Origin: Celeribacter baekdonensis B30
Lineage (GTDB): Bacteria; Pseudomonadota; Alphaproteobacteria; Rhodobacterales; Rhodobacteraceae
Assembly: GCF_000299875.1 (NCBI RefSeq)
Contig: NZ_AMRK01000001.1
Location: 248,001-312,000, forward strand
Reading direction: 5' to 3'
DNA: 64,000 nt
Part shown: positions 1 through 11,945 of the stretch, piece by piece
How the letters are laid out: every line of letters starts with the position of its first letter
Position numbering within the stretch: position 1 is the stretch's first letter
Notes under the pieces: model-generated
Database searches by the model: none
The model's input: only the letters and a program-made list of their open reading frames with translations
Told to the model about the DNA's origin: nothing
Made by a program: the position numbers and the translations under genes

Positions 1-1508
1 TTTTTCAGTTTCGGCCCGATGGGGTTACGGATTACGTCACCGATTTCAATTACGCATCCGATACCATTGATCTGTCCCATTTCCCTTTGTCAGGCTCGGC
101 AAACAGTGTCGAAATTGAAATGACAACGACCGGCTTTGTGCTGACATTCGGTGGTGAGCGTATTGTCGTGACCACCTATGACGGGATGCCTGTCCCACTC
201 GCCGCATTTGTGGATACGATTTTGTTTAACGCCGATCACGTCATCATCGGAGAACGGATCGACAATTCTGCCGCGGCGACAATCGAGGGGACAGACGGCA
301 ACGACATCATTTCGGGCACCTCCTCCAACGACATTTTGCTTGGCCTTGGGGGCGCGGATGTTTTTGTGGCCTCCAGCGGCGGAGACACCATCAACGGTGG
401 CGATGGCATCGACACGGTTGACTACAGCTTGTCCGCAATCGCGGCCAATATTGATTTGCAATTCAGCGCGCTCAACTCAGGAGCTGCGGCGTCTGACACT
501 CTGGTGTCGATCGAAAATGTGATCGGGACACAGTATGATGACGTGATCAAGGGGGACACCGAGAACAACACACTCTCAGGCTTCGATGGCAATGACAGGC
601 TTGTGGGCCAGGATGGTGATGACATTTTGGTCGGCGGACTGGGCACGGATATTCTGGATGGCGGCGGTGGCTTTGATACGGCCAGCTACAGCGAGTTCGT
701 CACCGACCTGACGCTGAGCCTTTTGAATCCAGACGACAATGTCGGATTGGGCGCTGAAGGGGACAGCTATATTGGCATTGAGAACCTGATCAGCGGGGAT
801 GGCAACGACATTGTTTATGGCGATGATGGCGACAATCACCTCTATACACGGCTTGGTCATGACTATGTCGAAGCAGGGGGTGGGGATGACATCGTTATCG
901 CGAGCCATGGCAATGACACTGTCTATGGTGGGGCCGGGAATGACATTATAAACGGCGGCAACGGGAAGGACCGATTGGTCGGCGACAGCGGCAATGATCG
1001 TCTTGTTGGTGAGGACGGGGATGACACGCTCCTGAATTTAGAAGGTGTGGGGTGGTTGATTGCCGGGAATGGCGATGACTTTTTGCTGGATGGGTCAGGG
1101 AACAGTGTTTTGGCCGGGAACGCAGGACATGACCGCATGAATGGAGGCGGGGGCAATGATCGTATGCTCGGCGATGCGGGCGATGACATCATGTCTGGCG
1201 GCAACGGTATTGATCGGATGACGGGCGGCTCAGGGAACGACAGTCTCACCGGGGGAAACGGCGCGGATATTTTTGTGTTCCGTGACGGCAGTGAAATGGA
1301 CACGATTACGGACTTCGAGATCGGAATTGACCGTCTCTTCATCGACGCCGTTCTGACCGATGGAAATTACGATGCCAACCATACCATCGCGACCTATTGT
1401 ACGCTCAGCGGCACCGATGCGATTTTCGACTTTGGCGGGGGAGATATCATTGTTTTGAACAATATCAACGATTTGTCATCTTTGGCGGACTCCATTCTCA
1501 TCACATAA
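1..1508 (+). CDS. RTX calcium-binding secreted protein, C-terminal part (5' end outside window)
   Basis: The reading frame is open from base 3 to the stop at 1506-1508 (about 501 codons), so the gene begins upstream of the window; the TTG at 87 is only an internal codon. The first visible residues (DGVTDYVTDF) already resemble the folded segments that flank RTX blocks. The rest holds many glycine/aspartate nonapeptides (GGxGxDxxx; e.g. GGNGKDRLVGDSGNDRLVG), which in this family bind Ca2+ as a parallel beta-roll after export. The C-terminus (FVFRDGSEMDTITDFEIGIDRLFID..., ending ADSILIT) is a typical uncleaved type I secretion signal and closely resembles the end of the downstream protease. No catalytic domain is visible in this portion, so enzymatic activity, if any, lies upstream. 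No type I ABC exporter is present in the window. Confidence 0.85.
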   Translation, partial: FQFRPDGVTDYVTDFNYASDTIDLSHFPLSGSANSVEIEMTTTGFVLTFGGERIVVTTYDGMPVPLAAFVDTILFNADHVIIGERIDNSAAATIEGTDGNDIISGTSSNDILLGLGGADVFVASSGGDTINGGDGIDTVDYSLSAIAANIDLQFSALNSGAAASDTLVSIENVIGTQYDDVIKGDTENNTLSGFDGNDRLVGQDGDDILVGGLGTDILDGGGGFDTASYSEFVTDLTLSLLNPDDNVGLGAEGDSYIGIENLISGDGNDIVYGDDGDNHLYTRLGHDYVEAGGGDDIVIASHGNDTVYGGAGNDIINGGNGKDRLVGDSGNDRLVGEDGDDTLLNLEGVGWLIAGNGDDFLLDGSGNSVLAGNAGHDRMNGGGGNDRMLGDAGDDIMSGGNGIDRMTGGSGNDSLTGGNGADIFVFRDGSEMDTITDFEIGIDRLFIDAVLTDGNYDANHTIATYCTLSGTDAIFDFGGGDIIVLNNINDLSSLADSILIT

Positions 1509-1600
1509 AATCGCGTTAAAATTCATAAATAATGTCTTAATTCAGTTCGTTTTTTATGAAATAACCAAGTGAGCTTGTCTTATTATGAGTAGGGGACCAG

Positions 1601-4234
1601 ATGGTACCGACAGACCCGAAATACAACCTGCAATGGCACTTTGACCTTATTGGCGACATCGAAAAGATTTGGAGCGAATTCAATGGCTCCGGCGTCAACG
1701 TGGCCGTGTATGACGATGGTATGGACGTCGATCACCCCGATCTGGTGGGCAATTACGACGCGACACTCGAGTCAAACGTCGCTGGTGTCGATGGCGACTA
1801 CAACACCAACACGGACTCACATGGCACCGCCGTTGGCGGGATTATTGCCGGTGCAGAAAACGGTTCCTACGGTGTTGGCGTGGCCTTTGGGAGCGAACTG
1901 ACAAGCGTCGATTTTCTCAATGATGGCCAGGACCTGTTGCTCAATGGGATGTCCGGGATCACTGCGTTCAAAAACCTGATGAACGAAATGGCGAAATTCG
2001 ACATCATCAACAACTCATGGGGGTCTACCCCCATGTATGATTCAATCTATAATTCCATTTCAAGCACCTCAAGCGGTAACGCCTCCATCTATCAGGACGG
2101 GGTGGTCTATGCGACGACCAACGGGCGTGGCGGGCTTGGCTCGATCATCGTCAAAGCTGCCGGGAACGAGGCAAACAACTCTTATTATCAGGACTACGGT
2201 GTCTACGGCAACGCACAGGGTGACGAACTCAATTCCGCGTTTGAGATCATTTTGGTCGCGGCAACGGATAAAAATGGCGATGCCGCATCTTATTCAAACT
2301 TTGGCGCGAACGTTTTGGTGACGGCACCCGCTGCATCCGAGACCACGGACATCGTCGGCACGGGCGGCTATTCCGACACAGCATGGGCCACCAATTTTGG
2401 CGGAACCTCCGCGGCGACTCCTGTGGTGAGCGGTGTGACCGCGCTGATGTTGGATGCCAATGAAAACCTCGGCTGGCGCGATGTCCGCATGATCCTTGCC
2501 ATGTCCGCCTCCTTGACTGGCAGCAATATTGGCTCAAGCGCGACCGGGTATGAGGTTGCGCAGTGGGGCATCAATGACGCGACCAATTGGAACGGCGGCG
2601 GCAACAGCTTTCACCTGAATTATGGCTACGGGATGGTGGACGCTTACGCCGCCGTGCGTATGGCCGAAGTTTGGCTCGACCTTTACGACACAGCCAAGAC
2701 AACGGCCAATATCGACTCTGTCACCCTGACCAACAACACCAACCAGCGGATTAGTAACTCAACTGGCGCCATATCCACGGTGACCTGCAACACCGATATC
2801 GCGCTGGAACATGTCAATGTGACGATCAGCACGGATCACTATTACATGGAGGATCTCACCATCTATCTGGTGGGACCGGATGGCACCTATATTCCCCTTT
2901 TGGACCAAGAGGGCGGGTCGGCAGATTTGGGCACTTGGACCTTTGGTGTCGCCGCCGTCATGGGCATGTCGTCGGTTGGAACATGGTCCGTTGTGGTGGC
3001 AGACAATTTCTCCGGTGACAGTGATTATTACTACATCGACTATATCACGATTGAATTCCAGGGCGCTGAGGCCACGGCAAATTCTGTCTACACCTACACA
3101 GACGACTTTTTAACGATGCTGGCGCTGGAAAGCAGCCGCGGCACTTTGGCCGACACGGACGGGGGCACAGACTGGATCAACATGGCGGCAATCACCGGCG
3201 ATGTTCTGGCCAATCTCACCTCCTCTGTGCAAGTCGACAATGCCACTTGGGTGACACTCAACGGCTCGGTCGAGAATATCGTGACCGGCGATGGCGACGA
3301 TGTTTTGTACGGCAACAGCGGCGCAAATATTCTTCAGGGGATGCGCGGAAACGACGTTTTGGTTGGTGGCGACGGGGCCGACATTTTGCGTGGCGGGGCT
3401 GGCACTGATTCAGCCTCATATTCCAACGCGTCCGGGATCGTGATCGCTGACCTCATCAATGGCGGTTCCGGCACCGGCGATTCTGCGGGGGATACCTACT
3501 CTTCCATCGAGAACCTCACCGGCTCCGCATACAACGATGACCTGCGCGGCACCCATGGCAACAACATCCTCTCAGGCGGGGCTGGCAATGACTTTATGAT
3601 GGGCCGAAACGGCGACGATATTTTGATCGGCGGCGGTGGCAATGACACCCTGACCGGGGGTGACAATTTTGACGTGCTCAACGGCGGCATTGGCCATGAT
3701 CGCCTCAATGGCGAGGCTGGTGGTGACCGGATGCTGGGAGACGCTGGTGACGACGTGCTCTATGACATTTACGGCAACAACCAAATGTTTGGTGGCTCCG
3801 GCAATGACACCTTGCTTGATGGCAGCGGCAGCGGCGTCCTCTTTGGCAACACGGGTGCTGACCGATTGATTGGCAACAGCGGCAATGATCGTATGTATGG
3901 CGATCAGGGCAATGACACTCTGAGCGCCGGGAACGGCAATGATACCGTTGTTGGTGGCGCTGGGAACGACTACATGCTCGGCGGCAATGGCGCGGATAAG
4001 TTCGTGTTTTATGAAAACGACGGCGCTGACCGCATTGCAGATTACGAAATCGGCGTGGACCGCCTTTTCATCGACGGCACCATTGCAGGCACCGACATCA
4101 ACGCTCTTGTGAGCAATTATGCTGATGTGGTGGATGGCAATATCGTCTTTGACTTCGGCGACGGCAATACGATCTCTCTGTTGGGCGTCACCGATATTGG
4201 CCGCATCGCCAATGACATTCTGATCATCACCTAA
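1601..4234 (+). CDS. Subtilisin-family (S8) serine protease with P domain and RTX repeats
   Basis: 877-aa secreted endopeptidase. Catalytic triad visible: Asp38 (VAVYDDGMD), His74 (DSHGTAVGG), Ser269 (GGTSAATP), with oxyanion-hole Asn188 (AAGNEA). A proprotein-convertase P/Homo-B domain follows at about residues 375-495 (LTIYLVGPDGT, GTWSVVVADNFSGD). From about 560 to 800 come RTX nonapeptides (GNDVLVGGDGADILRGGAG), ending in a hemolysin-type C-terminal signal (ADKFVF...IANDILIIT). There is no N-terminal signal peptide or recognisable propeptide, consistent with type I secretion and calcium-induced folding outside the cell. The ATG at 1601 is preceded by AGGGGA. The C-terminal secretion domain is like that of the preceding RTX gene 92 bp upstream, so the two are probably co-exported. 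The 3' end overlaps the convergent glycosyltransferase gene by 8 bp. Substrate unknown. Confidence 0.93.
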   Translation: MVPTDPKYNLQWHFDLIGDIEKIWSEFNGSGVNVAVYDDGMDVDHPDLVGNYDATLESNVAGVDGDYNTNTDSHGTAVGGIIAGAENGSYGVGVAFGSELTSVDFLNDGQDLLLNGMSGITAFKNLMNEMAKFDIINNSWGSTPMYDSIYNSISSTSSGNASIYQDGVVYATTNGRGGLGSIIVKAAGNEANNSYYQDYGVYGNAQGDELNSAFEIILVAATDKNGDAASYSNFGANVLVTAPAASETTDIVGTGGYSDTAWATNFGGTSAATPVVSGVTALMLDANENLGWRDVRMILAMSASLTGSNIGSSATGYEVAQWGINDATNWNGGGNSFHLNYGYGMVDAYAAVRMAEVWLDLYDTAKTTANIDSVTLTNNTNQRISNSTGAISTVTCNTDIALEHVNVTISTDHYYMEDLTIYLVGPDGTYIPLLDQEGGSADLGTWTFGVAAVMGMSSVGTWSVVVADNFSGDSDYYYIDYITIEFQGAEATANSVYTYTDDFLTMLALESSRGTLADTDGGTDWINMAAITGDVLANLTSSVQVDNATWVTLNGSVENIVTGDGDDVLYGNSGANILQGMRGNDVLVGGDGADILRGGAGTDSASYSNASGIVIADLINGGSGTGDSAGDTYSSIENLTGSAYNDDLRGTHGNNILSGGAGNDFMMGRNGDDILIGGGGNDTLTGGDNFDVLNGGIGHDRLNGEAGGDRMLGDAGDDVLYDIYGNNQMFGGSGNDTLLDGSGSGVLFGNTGADRLIGNSGNDRMYGDQGNDTLSAGNGNDTVVGGAGNDYMLGGNGADKFVFYENDGADRIADYEIGVDRLFIDGTIAGTDINALVSNYADVVDGNIVFDFGDGNTISLLGVTDIGRIANDILIIT

Positions 4235-5375
4235 GTGGGCGATTCAGAATATCACGCACCATTTGGCGGGCCTGTTGGGTCCACAACTCCGGGCTAAAAC
4301 TGGACCGCCAAGCGGTGTGCGATGTCACACGGTAGTCCGGCGCTCGAGTGAGGCGGGTATAAAGCTGATCCAGTCTGAGAGCCGCCTCTGACGGCCGCCC
4401 CAAAGGCAAAGCTGCGGCAAAGGGATGCGCCTTGAGAAACACTTGGTTTGCGGGAATGTCGCTCAGGGCCAGGGCAAGACCGCATTCAAACGCCTCATGT
4501 ACGCCGATCGACATACCCTCATAGCGCGATGTCAAAAGATACAAATCCGCGTCACTCAAAGCGGACGCAACATCGCGGGTCGGGCCATGAAAGCGGACTC
4601 GATCTAACAGTGGCCCCAGAACGGCGCGAAATCTTTTGATCAGAGCTTCGGATTGTGTGCCCGCGCCCCACAGATCAAGCCGCCAAGGGATTGTGACACG
4701 CGCAAGAATATGCGCGGCTTCGATCAGATTTTTTTGATAGCTCGCGCGTGTGGTCATCACGATGCGTAGCGGCCCGGTGAGTGTCTGACTGGGTGCTGTG
4801 TGAGCCAAACCCATATGCGACACTGTGCCAAGGGTCTGAAAATCATGGCGCCCGACCATGGAGGGCGGCAAAGCGGCGCAGTAGAACTGCACATCTTCTT
4901 GGGTCAGCAGGTGAATATGATGCGGGCGCGTATGGCGCAGGTGGCGCATCTCGATGAATTTTGACATGGCTTTCAGGGGTGGTCGGTGACCGGGGCCAAA
5001 GGGCAGCCCATGCAAACTGACGGCGAGGCGTGAAAAACTTGGCGTGGTTTCCGAAAAAAGATCACGGCACAGATGAACGGCCATGCGCGCGTGAGCCCAG
5101 ACCAAGGATGGCTTTTCGCTCAAAATAACCTGTTCAAGACGGCTGCGGGCACGGCGTTGATGAAAAGGATTGAGGGTGGTCGCCAAACCATCCACTGCGA
5201 TGTGACGCGCCCCCGTCGCCAATCGGCCATAGCCCCCCTGATCCGGTTCGGACACAACAACACTTTCGATGTCATCGCCTGCGGCTTCGGTCACCGCCTT
5301 GATAAAGGTTGGAACGCCGGAGGGCACACCAGAACCACCAACGAACAGGATTTTCGGACGATCACGCATAGTCAC
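4227..5375 (-). CDS. Glycosyltransferase, GT4-type (GT-B fold)
   Basis: 382 aa. The N-terminus (KILFVGGSGVPSGVPTFIKAV) is the glycine-rich acceptor-side motif of GT-B enzymes, and the C-terminal half carries the E-x7-E donor-binding motif (EGMSIGVHE, in SRYEGMSIGVHEAFECGLAL) of family GT4. Such enzymes transfer a sugar from an activated donor with retention in the cytoplasm; donor and acceptor cannot be told from sequence. Start is GTG at 5375 or ATG at 5369; both overlap the end of the upstream GT2 gene (stop at 5362), so translation is probably coupled. The pair is separated from the large polysaccharide locus by about 25 kb. It may decorate a surface glycan or the adjacent secreted RTX proteins, which is inference from neighbourhood only. 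Confidence 0.85.
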   Translation of the reverse strand: MTMRDRPKILFVGGSGVPSGVPTFIKAVTEAAGDDIESVVVSEPDQGGYGRLATGARHIAVDGLATTLNPFHQRRARSRLEQVILSEKPSLVWAHARMAVHLCRDLFSETTPSFSRLAVSLHGLPFGPGHRPPLKAMSKFIEMRHLRHTRPHHIHLLTQEDVQFYCAALPPSMVGRHDFQTLGTVSHMGLAHTAPSQTLTGPLRIVMTTRASYQKNLIEAAHILARVTIPWRLDLWGAGTQSEALIKRFRAVLGPLLDRVRFHGPTRDVASALSDADLYLLTSRYEGMSIGVHEAFECGLALALSDIPANQVFLKAHPFAAALPLGRPSEAALRLDQLYTRLTRAPDYRVTSHTAWRSSFSPELWTQQARQMVRDILNRPLR

Positions 5376-6273
5376 AGACCACAGCCGTGAGGAATGTCAG
5401 ATGCGACAGCGTGCCTTGCCGCCGCACGGGCAGACGCCGCATAGCACGCAGGCGCGAAAGCGGCCCTTTCGCCCGGCGCGCCGCACAAAAGCAATCCAAG
5501 AGGGTTTGGTTTTCTGGCGTCAGCCGATCATAAACCGCGCGCAATGCCGCCGTTTGTTGATCAATACGCGCCCGATAAAGTCCTTTGGTTACGGCCAGTT
5601 TGTTGGTCAGCCAGGTCAGACCATGTTCCCCCGCGCCAAGAATGTTTTGGCTGTGCTGGCGATACTGCACAACGGGTTCGGGGTCATAAATCACGGTGCC
5701 GCCAACCCCGCTAATCAATTGATACAGCCACCAATCATGCGCAAAAACACCCGATGCAAGTGGTGCTGTGCGGCGGGCGAGATCAAGGGCGGCGCGGTTC
5801 AAAACGATGGTATTCCCCGGCGCGATGTTTTCGATCAGGGCATTGGCGAAAGACGGCGGGCGCTTATAGAGCAATGTATCGCCCACAATGCCCCTTTCGG
5901 TCAAAACATGCCGCCGCGCGCAATACAGCGCGGGCCGATCACCAAAGTCACGCAGCGCATCAACGGCGCGGGCCAATTTGTCACGGTTCCAGATGTCATC
6001 TTGATCTGAAAACGCCCCGGCCTCGCAGTCAGCGGGGAGATCGCGCAGACCCATTAGAAAATTGACCACAAACCCCGCAGGCTCGGCACAGCGATAGGAA
6101 ATGCGTGGATCGTTCTGAGTTGACGATTGCGCCAACGCACTCGTTTCGGTTTTCGGGCCATCGTCGCGGATCACCATCACCCAATTGGTGTGGCTTTGAT
6201 CCTGAATCGAGCGGATTTGATCCGTGATCCAAAGGGGGCTGTCATGCAGTCCAAGAACGATCCCGACTTTCAC
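5362..6273 (-). CDS. Family 2 glycosyltransferase
   Basis: 303 aa from the GTG at 6273, chosen because it follows a strong Shine-Dalgarno (AGAGGAGGGA about 7 nt upstream); an in-frame ATG at 6339 lies further upstream without such a site. The start KVGIVLGLHDSPLWITDQI plus QSHTNWVMVIRDDG matches the GT-A nucleotide-sugar fold of GT2 (the DDG positions the nucleotide), followed by FSDQDDIWNRDKL, whose acidic residues fit the DxD/metal region. Closest in style to rhamnosyl-/O-antigen-type transferases (QDDIW motif). It overlaps the downstream GT4 gene by 14 bp or 8 bp depending on the start used there. It sits 69 bp downstream of gyrB, with a hairpin in between. Confidence 0.87.
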   Translation of the reverse strand: MKVGIVLGLHDSPLWITDQIRSIQDQSHTNWVMVIRDDGPKTETSALAQSSTQNDPRISYRCAEPAGFVVNFLMGLRDLPADCEAGAFSDQDDIWNRDKLARAVDALRDFGDRPALYCARRHVLTERGIVGDTLLYKRPPSFANALIENIAPGNTIVLNRAALDLARRTAPLASGVFAHDWWLYQLISGVGGTVIYDPEPVVQYRQHSQNILGAGEHGLTWLTNKLAVTKGLYRARIDQQTAALRAVYDRLTPENQTLLDCFCAARRAKGPLSRLRAMRRLPVRRQGTLSHLTFLTAVVCDYA

Positions 6274-6311
6274 CCCAGCCTCCCTCCTCTCACATGCCGC
6301 GTAGAATGCTC

Positions 6312-6337
6312 GGGCCACGCAATCGCTTGCGGGGCCC
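6312..6337 (-). terminator. Hairpin after gyrB, possible terminator
   Basis: An 11-bp stem with one mismatch (arms GGGCCACGCAA and TTGCGGGGCCC on the plus strand, 4-nt loop) begins 5 nt after the gyrB stop codon. No T-run follows on the minus strand, so it is not a textbook intrinsic terminator; it may act as an mRNA 3'-end structure before the GT2 gene. Confidence 0.4.
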
Positions 6338-6342
6338 AAAGG

Positions 6343-9487
<3,145 letters not shown>

Positions 9488-9491
<4 letters not shown>

Positions 9492-10597
9492 AGGATTTCT
9501 TTCAAAAGGGACGATCCGCCCTCCTCAGAGACCTCATAGCGGGCGGCACGCCCGTCGAGTTCTGCGAAAAGTTCGGGACCAGTTCCGGTCATAAATGCCT
9601 GAGCGCCCAGCGCGCCGATTTCATGATAGAGCGCGGCGCGGCGGTTGGCGTCAAGATGGGCAGCGACCTCGTCGAGCAGAAAGATCGGCGCGGCACCAAA
9701 GTCCTCGGCCAAGGCACGGCCATTGGCGAGGATCAGTGAGATCAACAGCGCCTTTTGCTCCCCGGTCGAACATTGATCGGCGGCCACATCTTTGGCCGTA
9801 TAGACCGCCGTCAAATCCGCGCGGTGCGGCCCGATCAGCGTGCGCCCGGCGTGCATGTCGCGGGGGCGAGTGTCGGCATAAGCGGCGAGCAAATCATCCC
9901 GTTCCACCGGCAAAGGCAGATCATCGGAGGCTTTCAGCGTCAAATGCGCTGCAGGAAAGGCGGTTTCGGCCCCGTCTTGCGCCCGCGCCAAACGTTCAAG
10001 CGCGTTCAGGCGATTGGTCATGATCACCGCGCCCTGATCGGCCATTTGCGCCTCAAGCGCGTCATACCAATGGGCATCGCGCACCATGTCTTTGAGCAGA
10101 CGATTGCGATCCCGCATCGCCTTTTCATAGGCCAAAACCGCCTCTGCATGGCGTGGTTCAAACGACATCACCATCCGGTCCAAAAACCGCCGCCGCCCCT
10201 CAGGCGCTTCGATCCAAAGCCGGTCCATCGCCGGGATCAGCCAGACCACACGGGCGATCCGGCCCAACGCCACCTGTGGTGCTGATTTGCCGTCGACCCG
10301 CACGGTGCGCGCAGAGCCCGGTTCGGCCCATGTTTCCAGCTCATGCATTTGATGCAGTGAGACAAGATCGGCGCGGATTTTCCAACCCACCCCGACCGAT
10401 TTGTGCCCGATCTCATCAGGCGCGGCCCGGCGCAGGCCCCGTCCCGGCGAAAGCAAAGACACTGCCTCTAAAATGTTGGTTTTGCCTGCGCCATTGGCAC
10501 CATAAATCGCAACAGGCCGCCCGTCCAATTCAAGACGTGCGGCCCGATGAGAGCGAAAATGCGACAGGCTCAGCTCTTCGATGTAGAGACGGCCCAT
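9488..10597 (-). CDS. recF: DNA replication and repair protein RecF
   Basis: 369-aa SMC-like ATPase that loads RecA at single-strand gaps with RecO and RecR. Walker A is YGANGAGKTNILEA near residues 33-46, following LSLSHFRSHR, the typical RecF N-terminus. The signature and Walker B region are STGEQKALLISLILANGR and FLLDEVAAHLD. Length matches the family. It is the third gene of the dnaA-dnaN-recF group, 34 bp after dnaN, and overlaps the downstream LysE-type gene by 4 bp. Confidence 0.97.
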
Positions 10598-10631
10598 TGC
10601 TGCTCACTTGTGTTTTAGGTGGTTGAACGGC

Positions 10632-11750
10632 TCAAACCCGCATCGGCATGACGACATAGACGGCGGAGGTATCATTGCCTTCGCGCATCAGGGTCGGGTC
10701 GCCCGAGGAGTTGAACAAAAACACGGCATTCTCGCGGTCCACTTGCGAGGCGATTTCGAGCAAGTATTTGGCATTAAATCCAATTTCCAGACGCTCATCA
10801 TTGTAGGCCACGGCCAATTCTTCCTCGGCGGCACCCGAATCCGGGGCGTTCACAGAAAGGATCAGCTTGTCTTCTTCGAGGGTCAATTTGACCGCGCGCG
10901 AGCGCTCGGAGGACACGGTGGCCACACGGTCGACCGCCTTGGCAAAATCCGCCGCATCGACTTCGAGTTTGCGGGTATTTCCAACCGGGATCACACGGGT
11001 GTAATCCGGGAAGGTGCCGTCGATCACCTTAGAGGTCAGGGTGATTTCCGGGGTGGCAAAACGCACTTTCGCTTCGGACACGGAGACCGCGATGGTCATA
11101 TCGTCGTCATCCAACAGCTTGCGCAATTCGCCCACGGTTTTGCGCGGCACAATCACGCCGGGCATCTCGGCGGCCCCATCAGGGAGCACCGCGTCGATGC
11201 GCGCCAAACGGTGACCGTCCGTCGCCACACAGCGCAGCGATTTGCCATTTTCACTATCCGCAATATGCATGAACACGCCGTTCAGGTAATAGCGGGTTTC
11301 TTCGGTCGAGATGGCGAATTTCGATTTATCAAACAGGCGGCGCAACACCGGGGCCGGGATCGCGAAATTGCTGTCATATTCCGAGGAGGCCATCATCGGG
11401 AAATCTTCTTTGGGCAAGGTCGCCAGAGAGAAGTTCGACCGACCCGCCTCAACCGTCAAACGGCCATTGGTGCCATCATCGGTGAGCTGAACCATCGCGC
11501 CATCGGGCAATTTGCGCACAATCTCGTGGAGCATGACGGCGGAGACGGTCGTGGCCCCGGCGCGCTCGACCATGGCGGCGCATTTGTCCACCACTTCGAT
11601 GTCAAGATCCGTGGCGCGGAAGGAGACCATGTCGCCCTCAGCCTCGATCAACACGTTGGCGAGGATCGGAATGGTGTTCCGACGCTCAACGACGGATTGC
11701 GCTTGGCCGACGGCTTTCAAAAGCGTGCCGCGTTCGATGCTGATTTTCAT
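10632..11750 (-). CDS. dnaN: DNA polymerase III sliding clamp (beta subunit)
   Basis: 372 aa, the normal size of the ring-forming clamp that tethers Pol III to DNA. The N-terminus MKISIERGTLLKAVGQAQSVVERRNTIP and C-terminus ending DTSAVYVVMPMRV are strongly conserved; KFAISTEETRYYLNGVFMH and ATDGHRLA are the classical middle motifs. A good Shine-Dalgarno (GAGGGTGG) precedes the ATG at 11750. It lies 195 bp downstream of dnaA, in a spacer containing a long inverted repeat, and 34 bp upstream of recF. Confidence 0.98.
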   Translation of the reverse strand: MKISIERGTLLKAVGQAQSVVERRNTIPILANVLIEAEGDMVSFRATDLDIEVVDKCAAMVERAGATTVSAVMLHEIVRKLPDGAMVQLTDDGTNGRLTVEAGRSNFSLATLPKEDFPMMASSEYDSNFAIPAPVLRRLFDKSKFAISTEETRYYLNGVFMHIADSENGKSLRCVATDGHRLARIDAVLPDGAAEMPGVIVPRKTVGELRKLLDDDDMTIAVSVSEAKVRFATPEITLTSKVIDGTFPDYTRVIPVGNTRKLEVDAADFAKAVDRVATVSSERSRAVKLTLEEDKLILSVNAPDSGAAEEELAVAYNDERLEIGFNAKYLLEIASQVDRENAVFLFNSSGDPTLMREGNDTSAVYVVMPMRV

Positions 11751-11866
11751 GCCACCCTCATAGAATTCATAAGCCGGGGTGTTGAGCCTAAACCATTCAT
11801 CCCCGGGCGCAAGATATTGTTTAACGGGACTGTGTTGTTTTGGAACCTAAGCGTCAAGGGCCGCGC

Positions 11867-11897
11867 GCATCGCCACAGACATTTGTCGCGGCGATGC
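11867..11897 (-). other. Stem-loop between dnaA and dnaN
   Basis: Perfect 8-bp arms GCATCGCC (11867-11874) and GGCGATGC (11890-11897) enclose a shorter GACA-TT-TGTC hairpin, so the whole 31 nt can fold into one stacked structure. No T-run follows in the direction of transcription. It may be a weak terminator or attenuator setting dnaA:dnaN expression. Confidence 0.45.
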
Positions 11898-11945
11898 AGC
11901 GGATTGGGCTCAGATTTCACCATATTCCCCTAAGGTGAGGCCCCA

